From Candidatus Moraniibacteriota bacterium (lineage in GTDB: Bacteria > Patescibacteriota > Minisyncoccia > Moranbacterales > GWC2-37-73), in contig DOKE01000008.1 of the NCBI GenBank assembly GCA_003510895.1, forward strand, positions 49,089 to 83,789: a DNA stretch of 34,701 nt, given 5' to 3'. This document shows, piece after piece, positions 23,756-31,452 of the stretch (its first letter is position 1; each line of letters begins with the position of its first letter). The notes beneath the pieces are model-generated. The model searched no databases, had not been told where the DNA came from, and saw only the letters and a program-made list of their open reading frames with translations. A program made the position numbers and the translations under genes.

Positions 23756-23896
23756 ACGTTTACGCTATCTAAAAAAGTAAATAATTTGGTCCAGAAGTAG
23801 AGGAAAATAACTATTTGAATTGAAACACACGAATAAGGATAGTTTTCTGGAAAATGTAACCCCTCTGCTTTTATGTTGTCGTTTTTGAGTTTAATT
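23756..23896 (+). promoter_or_regulatory. structured 5' leader of the ribosomal-protein operon
   Basis: About 140 untranslated bases in a genome with very short gaps. Nested arms can pair: CCAGAA 23791-23796 with TTCTGG 23845-23850, and AACTAT 23809-23814 with ATAGTT 23839-23844. An alternative pairing of AGAGG 23799-23803 with CCTCT 23862-23866 would compete. This could be a ribosomal-protein binding site or attenuator; no known leader family is recognised. Confidence 0.35.
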
Positions 23897-24112
23897 ATGT
23901 CAGACAAGGAACTAATAAAATTGGAAGGAGTTATCGTGGAAGCGTTGCCAAGCACTACTTTCAAGGTTAAACTTGACAATGGTCACGAAATATTGGCTCA
24001 TATTTCCGGTAGGATGAGAGTTAACTACATACGCCTTCTGCCGGGCGACAGAGTTTTATTAGAAATGAGTCCATATGATCTTACAAAAGGTAGAATAACC
24101 AAAAGAATGTAG
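23897..24112 (+). CDS. infA: translation initiation factor IF-1
   Basis: A 71-residue OB-fold protein that binds the ribosomal A site during initiation. Visible family features are IKLEGVIVEALPSTTFKVKL, NGHEILAHISGRMRVNYIRL, LPGDRVLLEMSPYDLTKGRI and the basic end TKRM. The frame is open eight codons further upstream, but the ATG at 23897 (MSDKELIKLEG) matches the family start. First gene of the operon. Confidence 0.96.
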   Translation: MSDKELIKLEGVIVEALPSTTFKVKLDNGHEILAHISGRMRVNYIRLLPGDRVLLEMSPYDLTKGRITKRM

Positions 24113-24123
24113 AAATAACAAAT

Positions 24124-24237
24124 ATGAAAGTTAGAACATCGGTAAAAAAAATATGCGCTAAATGCAAGGTGGTTAAACGTAGGGGAAAGCTTTACGTTAT
24201 TTGTGATATCCCAAAGCATAAGCAAAGACAGGGTTAA
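24124..24237 (+). CDS. rpmJ: 50S ribosomal protein L36
   Basis: A 37-codon gene easily missed by length cut-offs. It encodes MKVRTSVKKICAKCKVVKRR, continuing GKLYVICDIPKHKQRQG. Cys11, Cys14, Cys27 and His32 form the zinc ribbon of the zinc-binding L36 type. It lies between infA and rpsM as in most bacteria. Confidence 0.96.
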   Translation: MKVRTSVKKICAKCKVVKRRGKLYVICDIPKHKQRQG

Positions 24238-24298
24238 TTTTAATAATAAAAATATTTGTAGATTCGAATGAATTTATGAATTCGGATCGGATAACATT

Positions 24299-24685
24299 AT
24301 GATAAGAGTATCAGGCATAAATCTTCCAGATGAGAAAAAAATAAAAGTCGCATTGACTTATATTTATGGCATAGGAGAAACAACCAGTGAAAAGATTTTA
24401 GAAAAACTTGGAATAGATAAGGAGATTAGAACGAAAGATATGGATGCTAAAGACGCAAATAAATTGCGCGATGAGATAGAAAAACACTACAAGGTTGAGG
24501 GTGAATTGAAACACGAAGTCAAAATGAATGTTAAGCGACTCAAAGAAGTTGGTTGCTATAAAGGAGTTCGTCATCAAAAAGGTCTTCCTGTTAGAGGGCA
24601 AAGAACAAAGACTAATAGCAGGACAGTTCGAGGAAATGTCAGAAAGACGATGGGAAGCGGAAGAAGAGCGGTTGAAAAAACATAG
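24299..24685 (+). CDS. rpsM: 30S ribosomal protein S13
   Basis: Head protein of the small subunit that contacts the P-site tRNA. It starts MIRVSGINLPDEKKIKVAL, has the helix-hairpin YIYGIGETTSEKILEKLGID and the basic block GVRHQKGLPVRGQRTKTNSR. The 128 residues are near standard length. The order infA-rpmJ-rpsM is conserved. Confidence 0.97.
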   Translation: MIRVSGINLPDEKKIKVALTYIYGIGETTSEKILEKLGIDKEIRTKDMDAKDANKLRDEIEKHYKVEGELKHEVKMNVKRLKEVGCYKGVRHQKGLPVRGQRTKTNSRTVRGNVRKTMGSGRRAVEKT

Positions 24686-24702
24686 GCATAGGCAATAACT
24701 TT

Positions 24703-24733
24703 GTCAGTCATAGGCATTTTGTCCCTGACCGAC
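24703..24733 (+). promoter_or_regulatory. hairpin in the rpsM-rpsK gap
   Basis: GTCAGTCA 24703-24710 can pair with TGACCGAC 24726-24733 with one mismatch, and CATAGGCA occurs at 24681-24688 and 24709-24716. The 86-base gap is longer than others in the operon. It could be a control or processing site; no known motif fits. Confidence 0.3.
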
Positions 24734-24771
24734 ATTTATTGATTTTTAAATTTTTGAATTATTGAATAAAT

Positions 24772-25236
24772 ATGACCGAAGAAGTTAAAAAAATTGAAGC
24801 TATTGAAACTGACGCGCCACAGGTTGATGCTGAAGTTGGTGTTAAGGGCGCTGCTGATGCTAAAAAGAAGAAAAAGAAATTGAAGCAGCAAATTTTGAAA
24901 GGAGAAGCTTATATTAAATGCACCTATAACAACACAATGATTTCTATTGGAGATTTGAACGGTTCTATTTTGGGCTGGTCAAGTTCCGGTTTGTTGGGAT
25001 TTAAGGGGGCAAAAAAAGCTACTCCATACGCCGCCGCTCAAGTTGTTGGCGATGTTGCCGAAAAGGTTAAAAAATATGGAATCAAAGAATTGAACGTTTA
25101 TGTTAAGGGAATCGGTAGCGGACGGGAATCTTCAATAAGAACATTGGCCAATAGGGGTTTTGATTTACAGATGATAAAAGATATAACTCCTATTCCTCAC
25201 AATGGTTGCAGACCGAAAAAACCAAGAAGAGTTTAA
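24772..25236 (+). CDS. rpsK: 30S ribosomal protein S11 with an N-terminal extension
   Basis: Platform protein of the small subunit next to the mRNA exit path. The core begins near residue 44 (GEAYIKCTYNNTMISIGDLN) and ends with the typical SIRTLANRGFDLQMIKDITP and HNGCRPKKPRRV. About 40 extra residues precede it: an acidic part (VKKIEAIETDAPQVDAEVG) and a Lys run (AKKKKKKLKQQ). Standard S11 is about 130 residues; this is 154. Confidence 0.96.
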   Translation: MTEEVKKIEAIETDAPQVDAEVGVKGAADAKKKKKKLKQQILKGEAYIKCTYNNTMISIGDLNGSILGWSSSGLLGFKGAKKATPYAAAQVVGDVAEKVKKYGIKELNVYVKGIGSGRESSIRTLANRGFDLQMIKDITPIPHNGCRPKKPRRV

Positions 25237-25268
25237 AATTAAGTAATAATTTGAAATTTATATAGAGT

Positions 25269-25901
25269 ATGGCACGAGATTTGGAATCAAAATGTAAAAA
25301 ATGCAGAAGAGCCGGAGAAAAGCTTTTTCTTAAAGGTGATCGTTGTGGTTCTCCAAAATGCGCTGTTGTGAGAAGGTCATATGCTCCCGGAATGCACGGA
25401 AAAAACATATCCAGAGGGCTTAGCGAATTTGGAAAACAACTGGCAATGAAGCAAAGAATAAAGAGATTATATGGAGTATTGGAAAGACAATTTAGAAGAC
25501 ACTTTGAAGAAGCAAAGGCTAAAGAAGGAGTTACTGGGGATATGTTGTTGACTAGATTGGAATTAAGATTGGACAATGTTGTGAAAAGAATCGGATTTGC
25601 AATTGCTCCGTCTCAGGCAAGACAACTTGTCAACCATGGACATTTTTTAGTTAATGGAAAAAAAGTTGACATTCCTTCCTGCGAAGTGAAAGTAGGGGAT
25701 GTTATCAGCATTAATTCAACAAAAAAAGAAAATGCTTTTTTTGTAAGTCAAGCGCAAATTTTAAAAAATAAAAAAGACTTTCCATCATGGATTCAGTTTG
25801 ATTCAGCAAAAAATGAAGCCAAAGTAGTTTCATTGCCATCAAGAGATGAAATTGGTGTTCACGTTGATCCGCAGATGGTGGTTGAATATTTTTCTCGTTA
25901 G
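25269..25901 (+). CDS. rpsD: 30S ribosomal protein S4, zinc-binding type
   Basis: Early-assembly protein binding 16S rRNA. Cys9, Cys12, Cys26 and Cys31 form the C-X2-C...C-X4-C zinc motif that many S4 proteins have lost. The S4 RNA-binding domain is at RLELRLDNVVKRIGFAIAPS followed by ARQLVNHGHFLVNGKKVDIP. Length 210 is normal. In several bacteria S4 represses its own operon by binding mRNA; possible here but not shown. Confidence 0.97.
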   Translation: MARDLESKCKKCRRAGEKLFLKGDRCGSPKCAVVRRSYAPGMHGKNISRGLSEFGKQLAMKQRIKRLYGVLERQFRRHFEEAKAKEGVTGDMLLTRLELRLDNVVKRIGFAIAPSQARQLVNHGHFLVNGKKVDIPSCEVKVGDVISINSTKKENAFFVSQAQILKNKKDFPSWIQFDSAKNEAKVVSLPSRDEIGVHVDPQMVVEYFSR

Positions 25902-25991
25902 TTTTTGTTTTAATTTAAATTTTTCAATTATTAATTAAGGATTTATTGTTTGTGATAGAAAAATCATGAGCTATAGATTCCGTAAGAGGAT

Positions 25992-26954
25992 ATGCAGATA
26001 GTTTCTCTTCCTCAGAAGCCAAAATACACTCCCATTGACGAAGTTAGCGGAAAGTTTGAAGTATTAGGATGCTACCCGGGCTATGGAGTAACACTTGGTA
26101 ACGCGTTGAGGCGCGTACTTCTTTCCTCATTAGGAGGAGCAGCGATAAGCGCTGTTAAGATCAAGGGAGTTTCTCATGAATTTTCTGTTATTGAAGGAGT
26201 TAAAGAAGATATTGTTCAAATAATTTTGAATTTGAAAAAAGTTAGATTTAAAATGCATGGAGACGAAACAGTAAAAGTTAGTTTGAAATTTAAGGGGGAA
26301 GGTCAAATTACAGCGAAAGAAATAAAATGTCCTTCAGGTGTTGAAGTTGTAAGCACAGATCAAGTGATAGCTTCAGTTACTGACAAGAAAGCTGAAATCG
26401 AAATGGAAATTGAAGTTTCCAAGGGACTGGGATATGTTCCAATTGAACAACAGGAAAGAACTGAAAAAGAAATTGGTGTGATTGCGGTGGATGCGGTTTA
26501 TACCCCAATAAAAAGAGTGAACTATGGAGTTGAGAATATGCGTGTTGGAAAAAGAACTGACTATAATAAAATTACAGTGGAAATTGTTACAGATGGAAGC
26601 ATAACTCCCGAAGAAGCTTTTTCAAAAGCAACTAATATTTTAGTAGAACAGTTTTCAGCTCTTGTGGGAATCGAAATAGAAAAAGAAGAAGCAAAGAAAG
26701 AATTATCAACGGAAACTGAGGTTGAAGAAGAAGCTGAAGAAGGAATAGATCCTCTGAAAACAAAGGTTGAAGAATTGAAATCTCTTTCCAAGAGAACTTT
26801 GAATGTTCTGGAAACCAACAAGATCTCCAAGATTAAGGATATAGTTAAATATAGCGAAGAAGAAATGTTGCAACTGGAAGGAATGGGAGACAAGGGAGTT
26901 AAGGAAATAAAGAAGTCTATCGGAGAATTTGGTCTAACCCTCAAACAAAAATAA
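25992..26954 (+). CDS. rpoA: RNA polymerase alpha subunit
   Basis: Dimerising scaffold for the polymerase. The N-terminal domain shows YPGYGVTLGNALRRVLLSSL and the later GVENMRVGKRTDYNKITVEI. An acidic linker (EVEEEAEEGID) leads to a C-terminal domain. The residues that bind UP-element DNA in E. coli (Arg265, Asn268) are kept as Arg268 and Asn271 in LSKRTLNVL, and the GMGDKGVKEIKKSI helix is kept. It is one of few genes here with a plausible Shine-Dalgarno sequence (AAGAGGAT before the ATG). The 90-base gap upstream has no gene. Confidence 0.97.
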   Translation: MQIVSLPQKPKYTPIDEVSGKFEVLGCYPGYGVTLGNALRRVLLSSLGGAAISAVKIKGVSHEFSVIEGVKEDIVQIILNLKKVRFKMHGDETVKVSLKFKGEGQITAKEIKCPSGVEVVSTDQVIASVTDKKAEIEMEIEVSKGLGYVPIEQQERTEKEIGVIAVDAVYTPIKRVNYGVENMRVGKRTDYNKITVEIVTDGSITPEEAFSKATNILVEQFSALVGIEIEKEEAKKELSTETEVEEEAEEGIDPLKTKVEELKSLSKRTLNVLETNKISKIKDIVKYSEEEMLQLEGMGDKGVKEIKKSIGEFGLTLKQK

Positions 26955-26980
26955 CCAACTACCATTTTTGAGTTAATATT

Positions 26981-27346
26981 ATGAAACATAGAGTAAAAGG
27001 AAGAAAATTTAGCAGACTTAAAGGTCAACGAGTGGCTTTTCTCAAGACATTGGTTGGAAGTTTGGTTGTGAAAGAAAAAATTACAACCACTGAGGCGCGA
27101 GCCAAGGAAATCAGATCTATCGTTGATAGAATGGTTGGAAAGGCTTTTAAGATAAAAAAGGATGAAACGAAAAAAGTTGCTGTAATTAGAGAACTAAGAA
27201 AGCATATGCCGTTGGTTGCTGTGAAAAAATTGTCTTCGGATTTTTTGAATAAATTTGAAGACAGAACGAGCGGTTTTACGAGAATCACTAAATTGGAAAA
27301 ACGCAGAGGAGATAGCGCCAAAATGGCTGTTATTGAATTTGTCTAA
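26981..27346 (+). CDS. rplQ: 50S ribosomal protein L17
   Basis: A 121-residue large-subunit protein near the exit tunnel. Family blocks: MKHRVKGRKFSRLKGQRVAF, LVVKEKITTTEARAKEIRSI and the C-terminal RTSGFTRITKLEKRRGDSAK. It directly follows rpoA, the standard position. Confidence 0.97.
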   Translation: MKHRVKGRKFSRLKGQRVAFLKTLVGSLVVKEKITTTEARAKEIRSIVDRMVGKAFKIKKDETKKVAVIRELRKHMPLVAVKKLSSDFLNKFEDRTSGFTRITKLEKRRGDSAKMAVIEFV

Positions 27347-27360
27347 GTCTATAAAAGAAT

Positions 27361-27747
27361 ATGGAAAGAAAAATTCATTTGTTTGATGCTAAAAATAAGG
27401 TTCTAGGAAGACTTGCGACTGAAGTGGCAAGGACTTTGAGTGGAAAAAATAAAGTTGATTTTGTTCCGCACATTGATAGCGGCGATATCGTTGTTGTTAT
27501 TAACGCTGACAAAGTAGCTGTTACCGGAAATAAATTGGAAGGAAAGATTTATCATAGATTTAGCGGTTATCCGGGAGGAATAACAGCAGTTTCGTTGAAG
27601 GATTTGTTGAAAAATGATCCGACAAAAGTTATAAAAAACGCTCTTTATGGAATGCTTCCTAAAAATAAACTTAGAGATGTGATGATGAAAAGATTGCACG
27701 TTGTCGTTGGAAGCGAGCATCAATATAAAATAGACGTAACACATTAA
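27361..27747 (+). CDS. rplM: 50S ribosomal protein L13
   Basis: Early-assembly large-subunit protein. Family blocks: FDAKNKVLGRLATEVARTLS, FVPHIDSGDIVVVINADKVA, YHRFSGYPGG and KNALYGMLPKNKLRDVMMKR followed by LHVVVGSEHQYKIDV. At 128 residues it is somewhat short (E. coli has 142). In many bacteria rplM-rpsI is a separate unit; here it continues the alpha operon. Confidence 0.96.
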   Translation: MERKIHLFDAKNKVLGRLATEVARTLSGKNKVDFVPHIDSGDIVVVINADKVAVTGNKLEGKIYHRFSGYPGGITAVSLKDLLKNDPTKVIKNALYGMLPKNKLRDVMMKRLHVVVGSEHQYKIDVTH

Positions 27748-27780
27748 AAATAATAGCATAACGCATAACCTAAAACGCAT

Positions 27781-28239
27781 ATGGCAGTTAAAAAAGAAGT
27801 AAAAAAAGTTGAAAAAGAAAAGGCTGAAAAGATTGTTTCGGCTAAATATTTTTATGGTGTGGGAAGAAGAAAAACTTCTGTGGCCCAGGTTCGCTTGTAT
27901 GAAAATGACAAGGCTGTTGAAGCTGATTTTATTGTAAATAAAAAGACTATAACTGATTTTTTTCCGTCTATTTCTCAGCAAACCACAATATTCGCTCCAT
28001 TGAAAGCCGTGGGAATGCAAGGAAAATTTGCAGCCACTGTTTTGGTTAGAGGAGGAGGGTTTACCGGACAAGTTGAAGCTGTTCAATTGGGTGTAGCGAG
28101 AGCTTTGGTTGAATTTGATGAAAATAACAAGAAAGTTCTTAGTGATCTTGGATACTTGACTCGTGATGCAAGAAAAGTGGAAAGAAAGAAACCTGGTCTC
28201 AAGAAAGCCAGAAAAGCTCCACAGTGGGCGAAGAGATAG
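27781..28239 (+). CDS. rpsI: 30S ribosomal protein S9
   Basis: Small-subunit head protein whose C-terminal tail touches the P-site tRNA. The core starts at YFYGVGRRKTSVAQVRLYEN and has the block VRGGGFTGQVEAVQLGVARA. The tail is the usual basic end (KKPGLKKARKAPQWAKR), finishing in Lys-Arg. About 23 Lys/Glu-rich residues precede the core. Last gene of the operon, followed by a strong terminator. Confidence 0.97.
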   Translation: MAVKKEVKKVEKEKAEKIVSAKYFYGVGRRKTSVAQVRLYENDKAVEADFIVNKKTITDFFPSISQQTTIFAPLKAVGMQGKFAATVLVRGGGFTGQVEAVQLGVARALVEFDENNKKVLSDLGYLTRDARKVERKKPGLKKARKAPQWAKR

Positions 28240-28242
28240 TCG

Positions 28243-28258
28243 AGCCCCTTAGCGGGCT
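28243..28258 (+). terminator. small hairpin after rpsI
   Basis: AGCCC 28243-28247 pairs with GGGCT 28254-28258 across a 6-base loop, four bases after the stop codon. No T-run follows, so it may protect the mRNA end rather than stop transcription. Confidence 0.4.
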
Positions 28259-28292
28259 AAAAGTTAGTAAATAGAAATTTCATACTTTGGAT

Positions 28293-28330
28293 AATAATAA
28301 AACACTTTCAATTGAAAGTGTTTTATTATT
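28293..28330. terminator. perfect 38-bp palindrome, terminator of the ribosomal-protein operon
   Basis: Bases 28293-28311 are the exact reverse complement of 28312-28330, with the G/C-containing part CACTTTC/GAAAGTG flanked by A-rich and T-rich arms. Transcribed, this gives a long hairpin whose right arm is itself T-rich (TTTTATTATTT), a classic intrinsic terminator usable from either strand. Confidence 0.85.
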
Positions 28331-28370
28331 TGTGAAGAAGTTGCTATGTAAAATAAAATTTGGCTTGATT

Positions 28371-28376
28371 TATAAT
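28371..28376 (+). promoter_or_regulatory. possible -10 box for the SDH-family gene
   Basis: A perfect TATAAT 38 bases before the ATG at 28415; no good -35 at the right distance. Confidence 0.3.
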
Positions 28377-28414
28377 CATAAAGATGAGATAATGTAATAA
28401 ATAACAACACTTTT

Positions 28415-29431
28415 ATGAATACACAAGAAATAATTAAAAAAATCGAAAAGCTTAGGGGCTCAAAGGTTATCACCTATATTACCAGTGACAGACAGGGTCC
28501 GATAAACGCCAGAGTGGCGATGGACATCATTCCGATTATCAGCGCGCAACTGCGGAAAATTGGAAAACAAGAAAAAATTGACCTCGTGCTTTATAGCGCC
28601 GGCGGTGACACAATGGTACCGTGGCGTTTGGTTTCGATGATTCGCGAATATTGCGACCAGTTTTCAGTGATTATTCCCTATAAAGCGCATAGCGCCGCTA
28701 CGATGATTTCATTGGGAGCTGATGAAATTGTGATGAGCGATATGAGCGAACTTTCGCCGATTGATCCGTCTACGGCTAATGTTTTCAATCCAATTGATCC
28801 GAAGAATCCGCAAAACAGAATTCCGATTTCAGTGGAAGAAGTGATGAGCTATTTTGATCTGGCGAAAAACAAATTTGGCATCAAGAGCGACGAGGAGCTC
28901 ACTAAAATTTTTAATAAGTTTGTCGAAAGCACCCCGTCCATCCATCCTTTGGCTTTGGGAAATGTAAACCGCACGCATAATTTAATAAAGATTTTAGCTA
29001 AAAGATTGCTTAAGAGTCATAAGGAGCGAATGAAAGAAGAAGAAATTGAAAAGATTATTGAATTTCTGACAGAAAAATTATATTCACATCAATACTACAT
29101 TGGCAGAAAAGAAGCCAGAGAGGACTTAGATATCAAATCTGTGATCTTTGCCGACAAGGAACTTTCCGATTTGATGACGGAAATTTATGAGGAATACAAC
29201 AAGGAAATGAGAATGACGGAAATTTGGAATCCGGAAAACGAATTTGCCAAAGGACAAAATCAGGAATACAAAATCGCCTTTGTTGAAAATGCCGAAAGCG
29301 GCAACCATTTCGGAATTAATATGGAATTTAAAAAAGTTCGACAAAACATCCCACAACAAACTCCGGCGGGAATCATCCAAATTCCGCAGGAGCAGATTGC
29401 GTGGAAGATGATTGGGCAAGGGTGGAAATAA
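28415..29431 (+). CDS. SDH-family Clp-fold serine proteinase
   Basis: A 338-residue protein of the serine dehydrogenase proteinase (SDH_sah) group, which has a ClpP/crotonase-type fold. Key parts: GPINARVAMDIIPIISAQLR, DLVLYSAGGDTMVPWRLVSM and KAHSAATMISLGADEIVMSD. Ser93 in HSAAT is the likely nucleophile, and SELSPIDPST follows as in relatives. No signal peptide or membrane helix is seen. Members were named for a link to serine dehydrogenase breakdown; their role in CPR bacteria is not known. The KilA-N gene starts six bases after the stop. A deleted copy lies at 2268-2490 and a tail-only copy at 30276-30333. Confidence 0.87.
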   Translation: MNTQEIIKKIEKLRGSKVITYITSDRQGPINARVAMDIIPIISAQLRKIGKQEKIDLVLYSAGGDTMVPWRLVSMIREYCDQFSVIIPYKAHSAATMISLGADEIVMSDMSELSPIDPSTANVFNPIDPKNPQNRIPISVEEVMSYFDLAKNKFGIKSDEELTKIFNKFVESTPSIHPLALGNVNRTHNLIKILAKRLLKSHKERMKEEEIEKIIEFLTEKLYSHQYYIGRKEAREDLDIKSVIFADKELSDLMTEIYEEYNKEMRMTEIWNPENEFAKGQNQEYKIAFVENAESGNHFGINMEFKKVRQNIPQQTPAGIIQIPQEQIAWKMIGQGWK

Positions 29432-29437
29432 AAACAT

Positions 29438-30271
29438 ATGATAAAAAATAAGAAAATCTCAATCGATAAACAGCTTATAGCAGTTAATTTGTCTGAAAAC
29501 GAAAATGACTATATTTCGCTTACCGACATGGCTAAATTCAAGGGCTCTGATACCGGACTCATAATCTCGCATTGGCTTACGACCAAATATACTATTCAAT
29601 TTATGGGAATTTGGGAGCAAATGCATAATAAAAATTTTAATGTTACGGAATTCAGTAACATTAAAAATGAGGTCGGAACTAACGGTTTTGCAGTATCTTC
29701 TTCGATGTGGATAAAAAGGACGAATGCTATCGGCATACGATCGTCCGTTGGCAGATACGGAGGCGGAACTTTTGCGCATAAAGATATTGCTTTCGAATTT
29801 GCCACTTGGATTTCGCCTGAATTCAAGCTGTATCTGATCAAGGAATTTCAAAGGCTCAAGTTTAAAGAAAATGAGAGAATGGCTTTGGGCTGGGATGCCA
29901 AAAGGATGCTTACAAAAATCAATTACAAGATCCATACTGACGCCATTAAGGCAAACATTATTTTGCCGCAGAAATTATCAAGCAGCGAAGCAAACATAAC
30001 TTATGCGAATGAAGCAGATGTTTTAAATGTGGCGCTTTTTGGGATGACAGCTAAACAATGGAAAGATAAAAATCGGAATAAAATTGGCAATATGCGGGAT
30101 TACGCAGATGTGGCGCGACTTGTATGTTTGGCAAATTTGGAATCGCTCAATGCGGAATTGATTCGGCGTGGACTATCGCAAAAAGAAAGATTGATAACAC
30201 TTAATGAAATTGCTATCCTTCAGATGCGTTCGCTTTTGGATAATCCAAGCGTGAAGAAATTAGAGAAATAA
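29438..30271 (+). CDS. KilA-N domain protein (phage-type DNA-binding)
   Basis: A 277-residue protein. Residues 1-125 form a KilA-N domain: YISLTDMAKFKGSDTGLIIS, then NAIGIRSSVGRYGGGTFAHK and AFEFATWISPEFKLYLIKEF, the most conserved KilA-N signature. The C-terminal half is helical and carries FGMTAKQWKDKN and MRDYADVARLVCLANLESLN, a pattern common in CPR KilA-N proteins. KilA-N domains bind DNA and are found in phage and large-virus regulators. It is bracketed by the intact SDH gene and an SDH tail copy. Confidence 0.88.
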   Translation: MIKNKKISIDKQLIAVNLSENENDYISLTDMAKFKGSDTGLIISHWLTTKYTIQFMGIWEQMHNKNFNVTEFSNIKNEVGTNGFAVSSSMWIKRTNAIGIRSSVGRYGGGTFAHKDIAFEFATWISPEFKLYLIKEFQRLKFKENERMALGWDAKRMLTKINYKIHTDAIKANIILPQKLSSSEANITYANEADVLNVALFGMTAKQWKDKNRNKIGNMRDYADVARLVCLANLESLNAELIRRGLSQKERLITLNEIAILQMRSLLDNPSVKKLEK

Positions 30272-30275
30272 TTAA

Positions 30276-30333
30276 TATCCAAAATTCCACAGGAGCAGAT
30301 TGCGTGGAAGATGATTGGGTAGGGGTGGAAGTA
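30276..30333 (+). pseudogene. 3' tail remnant of an SDH-family proteinase gene
   Basis: About 58 bases match 29374-29431, the last 19 codons and stop of the intact gene, with one extra base and a handful of substitutions. In the intact frame it reads IPQEQIAWKMIG, a stop (TAG in place of CAA), then GWK and TAA. It begins four bases after the KilA-N stop, so KilA-N is flanked by direct repeats of the SDH gene end. Confidence 0.85.
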
Positions 30334-30341
30334 AAACGACT

Positions 30342-31052
30342 ATGCAAAATAAAATTTTAATTATAGATACATCGGGAATAGATCCGATAAGATATTCAAT
30401 ATCCAAAAAACAATTGCAATTACAACAAGTGCACGATTTTTTTATCTGTGCTGGTGTAAGTTTAGCGACTAGCTATGAATGTATGACTAAAGAATTTACC
30501 TATGAGCATAATTGTCAGAAAAATTTATTAGTCGAATCAATTTCTGAAAGCTCAAAAACATTTACAAATCCGAATAAAGTTTACATGTCTTACGATGGTG
30601 ATTTTTCCACTACATTAAGTGGTCAGGACTGTTTAATGATAGACATCATTGATTTAAAGGCAGTAACAAGTACAACAATAAATTGCCAAACATTATGGAA
30701 ATCAAGTGTTCAGTGGCAAAATGAAATGTCTCAAATTGATCAGAGCTTAGTGAATATTACTCAATCAATCAAATCTGAAGTTTGCGCCTTGTTGTCAAAC
30801 GATTATCATACCAGGATTCAATGTCAAAATGATGGTGTAAAAATATACGGGACATGCTCGATGTTGGCAGGGATGACACTTACAAGCACTATTAGTTATC
30901 AAAAGGGATCATCTATATATTCAGGTTGGGTTAAAAAAGATAGAAAATGGGTTCCAAAAAATAAGATTACAAAGAAATCAATTACATTCAAGGAAATTCT
31001 TGATATTGAAAAAAATAGGATGAAAAATGGTGAAAGTTTTTGGATAAATTAA
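30342..31052 (+). CDS. uncharacterised protein
   Basis: I do not recognise this 236-residue protein. It has no membrane segment or signal peptide. It has several Cys (for example FFICAGVSLATSYECM and QCQNDGVKIYGTCSML) and a basic stretch near the end (WVKKDRKWVPKNKITKKS). The frame is open upstream to 30315, but those codons belong to the SDH tail remnant, so ATG 30342 is chosen. It sits in the accessory island and may be mobile cargo. Confidence 0.65.
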   Translation: MQNKILIIDTSGIDPIRYSISKKQLQLQQVHDFFICAGVSLATSYECMTKEFTYEHNCQKNLLVESISESSKTFTNPNKVYMSYDGDFSTTLSGQDCLMIDIIDLKAVTSTTINCQTLWKSSVQWQNEMSQIDQSLVNITQSIKSEVCALLSNDYHTRIQCQNDGVKIYGTCSMLAGMTLTSTISYQKGSSIYSGWVKKDRKWVPKNKITKKSITFKEILDIEKNRMKNGESFWIN

Positions 31053-31071
31053 TTAAATTAAAAATAAATTT

Positions 31072-31449
31072 ATGGCAGATGTTAAATTAAATTTCTTACA
31101 TGTTTGTGAAAATGCTTTTGTTTCTCAAGATGGAAAATTGAGCATAATTGGAATTTTTAATCAAATAAAAGCTTCAAATTTTCCGGCTGCACATCCAAAA
31201 CTATCAATAGTTTCAAGTATAAGTGGAGTTGCTGATGATTATTTGGAAGTAATTGAAATTGTTTCTCCGAAGGCAGAGGTAATTGCTAGAATTGAAAATA
31301 ATGTCAAAATACAAAAAGAAGGTGGCGCTGCAAATTTAATTGCTAGCTTTGTTAATTTAATATTTCTTATTGGTGGTAAATATACAATTCGTATAAAAGT
31401 AAACAACGAGTTATTGAGTGAAGATAATTTTATTTTATTGGGAAATTAA
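31072..31449 (+). CDS. small uncharacterised protein, possibly DUF6941-like
   Basis: A 125-residue soluble, beta-rich protein. The opening NFLHVCENAFVSQDGKLSII followed by GIFNQIKASNFPAAHP resembles a family of small proteins often labelled DUF6941, which start with a short strand, then GKLSxxGIF and a Phe-Pro motif. That match is from memory and weak. The rest (GGKYTIRIKVNNELLSEDNF) looks like a beta sandwich. No function is known. The next gene starts three bases after its stop. Confidence 0.6.
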   Translation: MADVKLNFLHVCENAFVSQDGKLSIIGIFNQIKASNFPAAHPKLSIVSSISGVADDYLEVIEIVSPKAEVIARIENNVKIQKEGGAANLIASFVNLIFLIGGKYTIRIKVNNELLSEDNFILLGN

Positions 31450-31452
31450 ACG

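Noticed and set aside
27403..28086. 227-codon minus-strand frame
   Set aside because: It overlaps rplM and rpsI, both certain genes, on the other strand.
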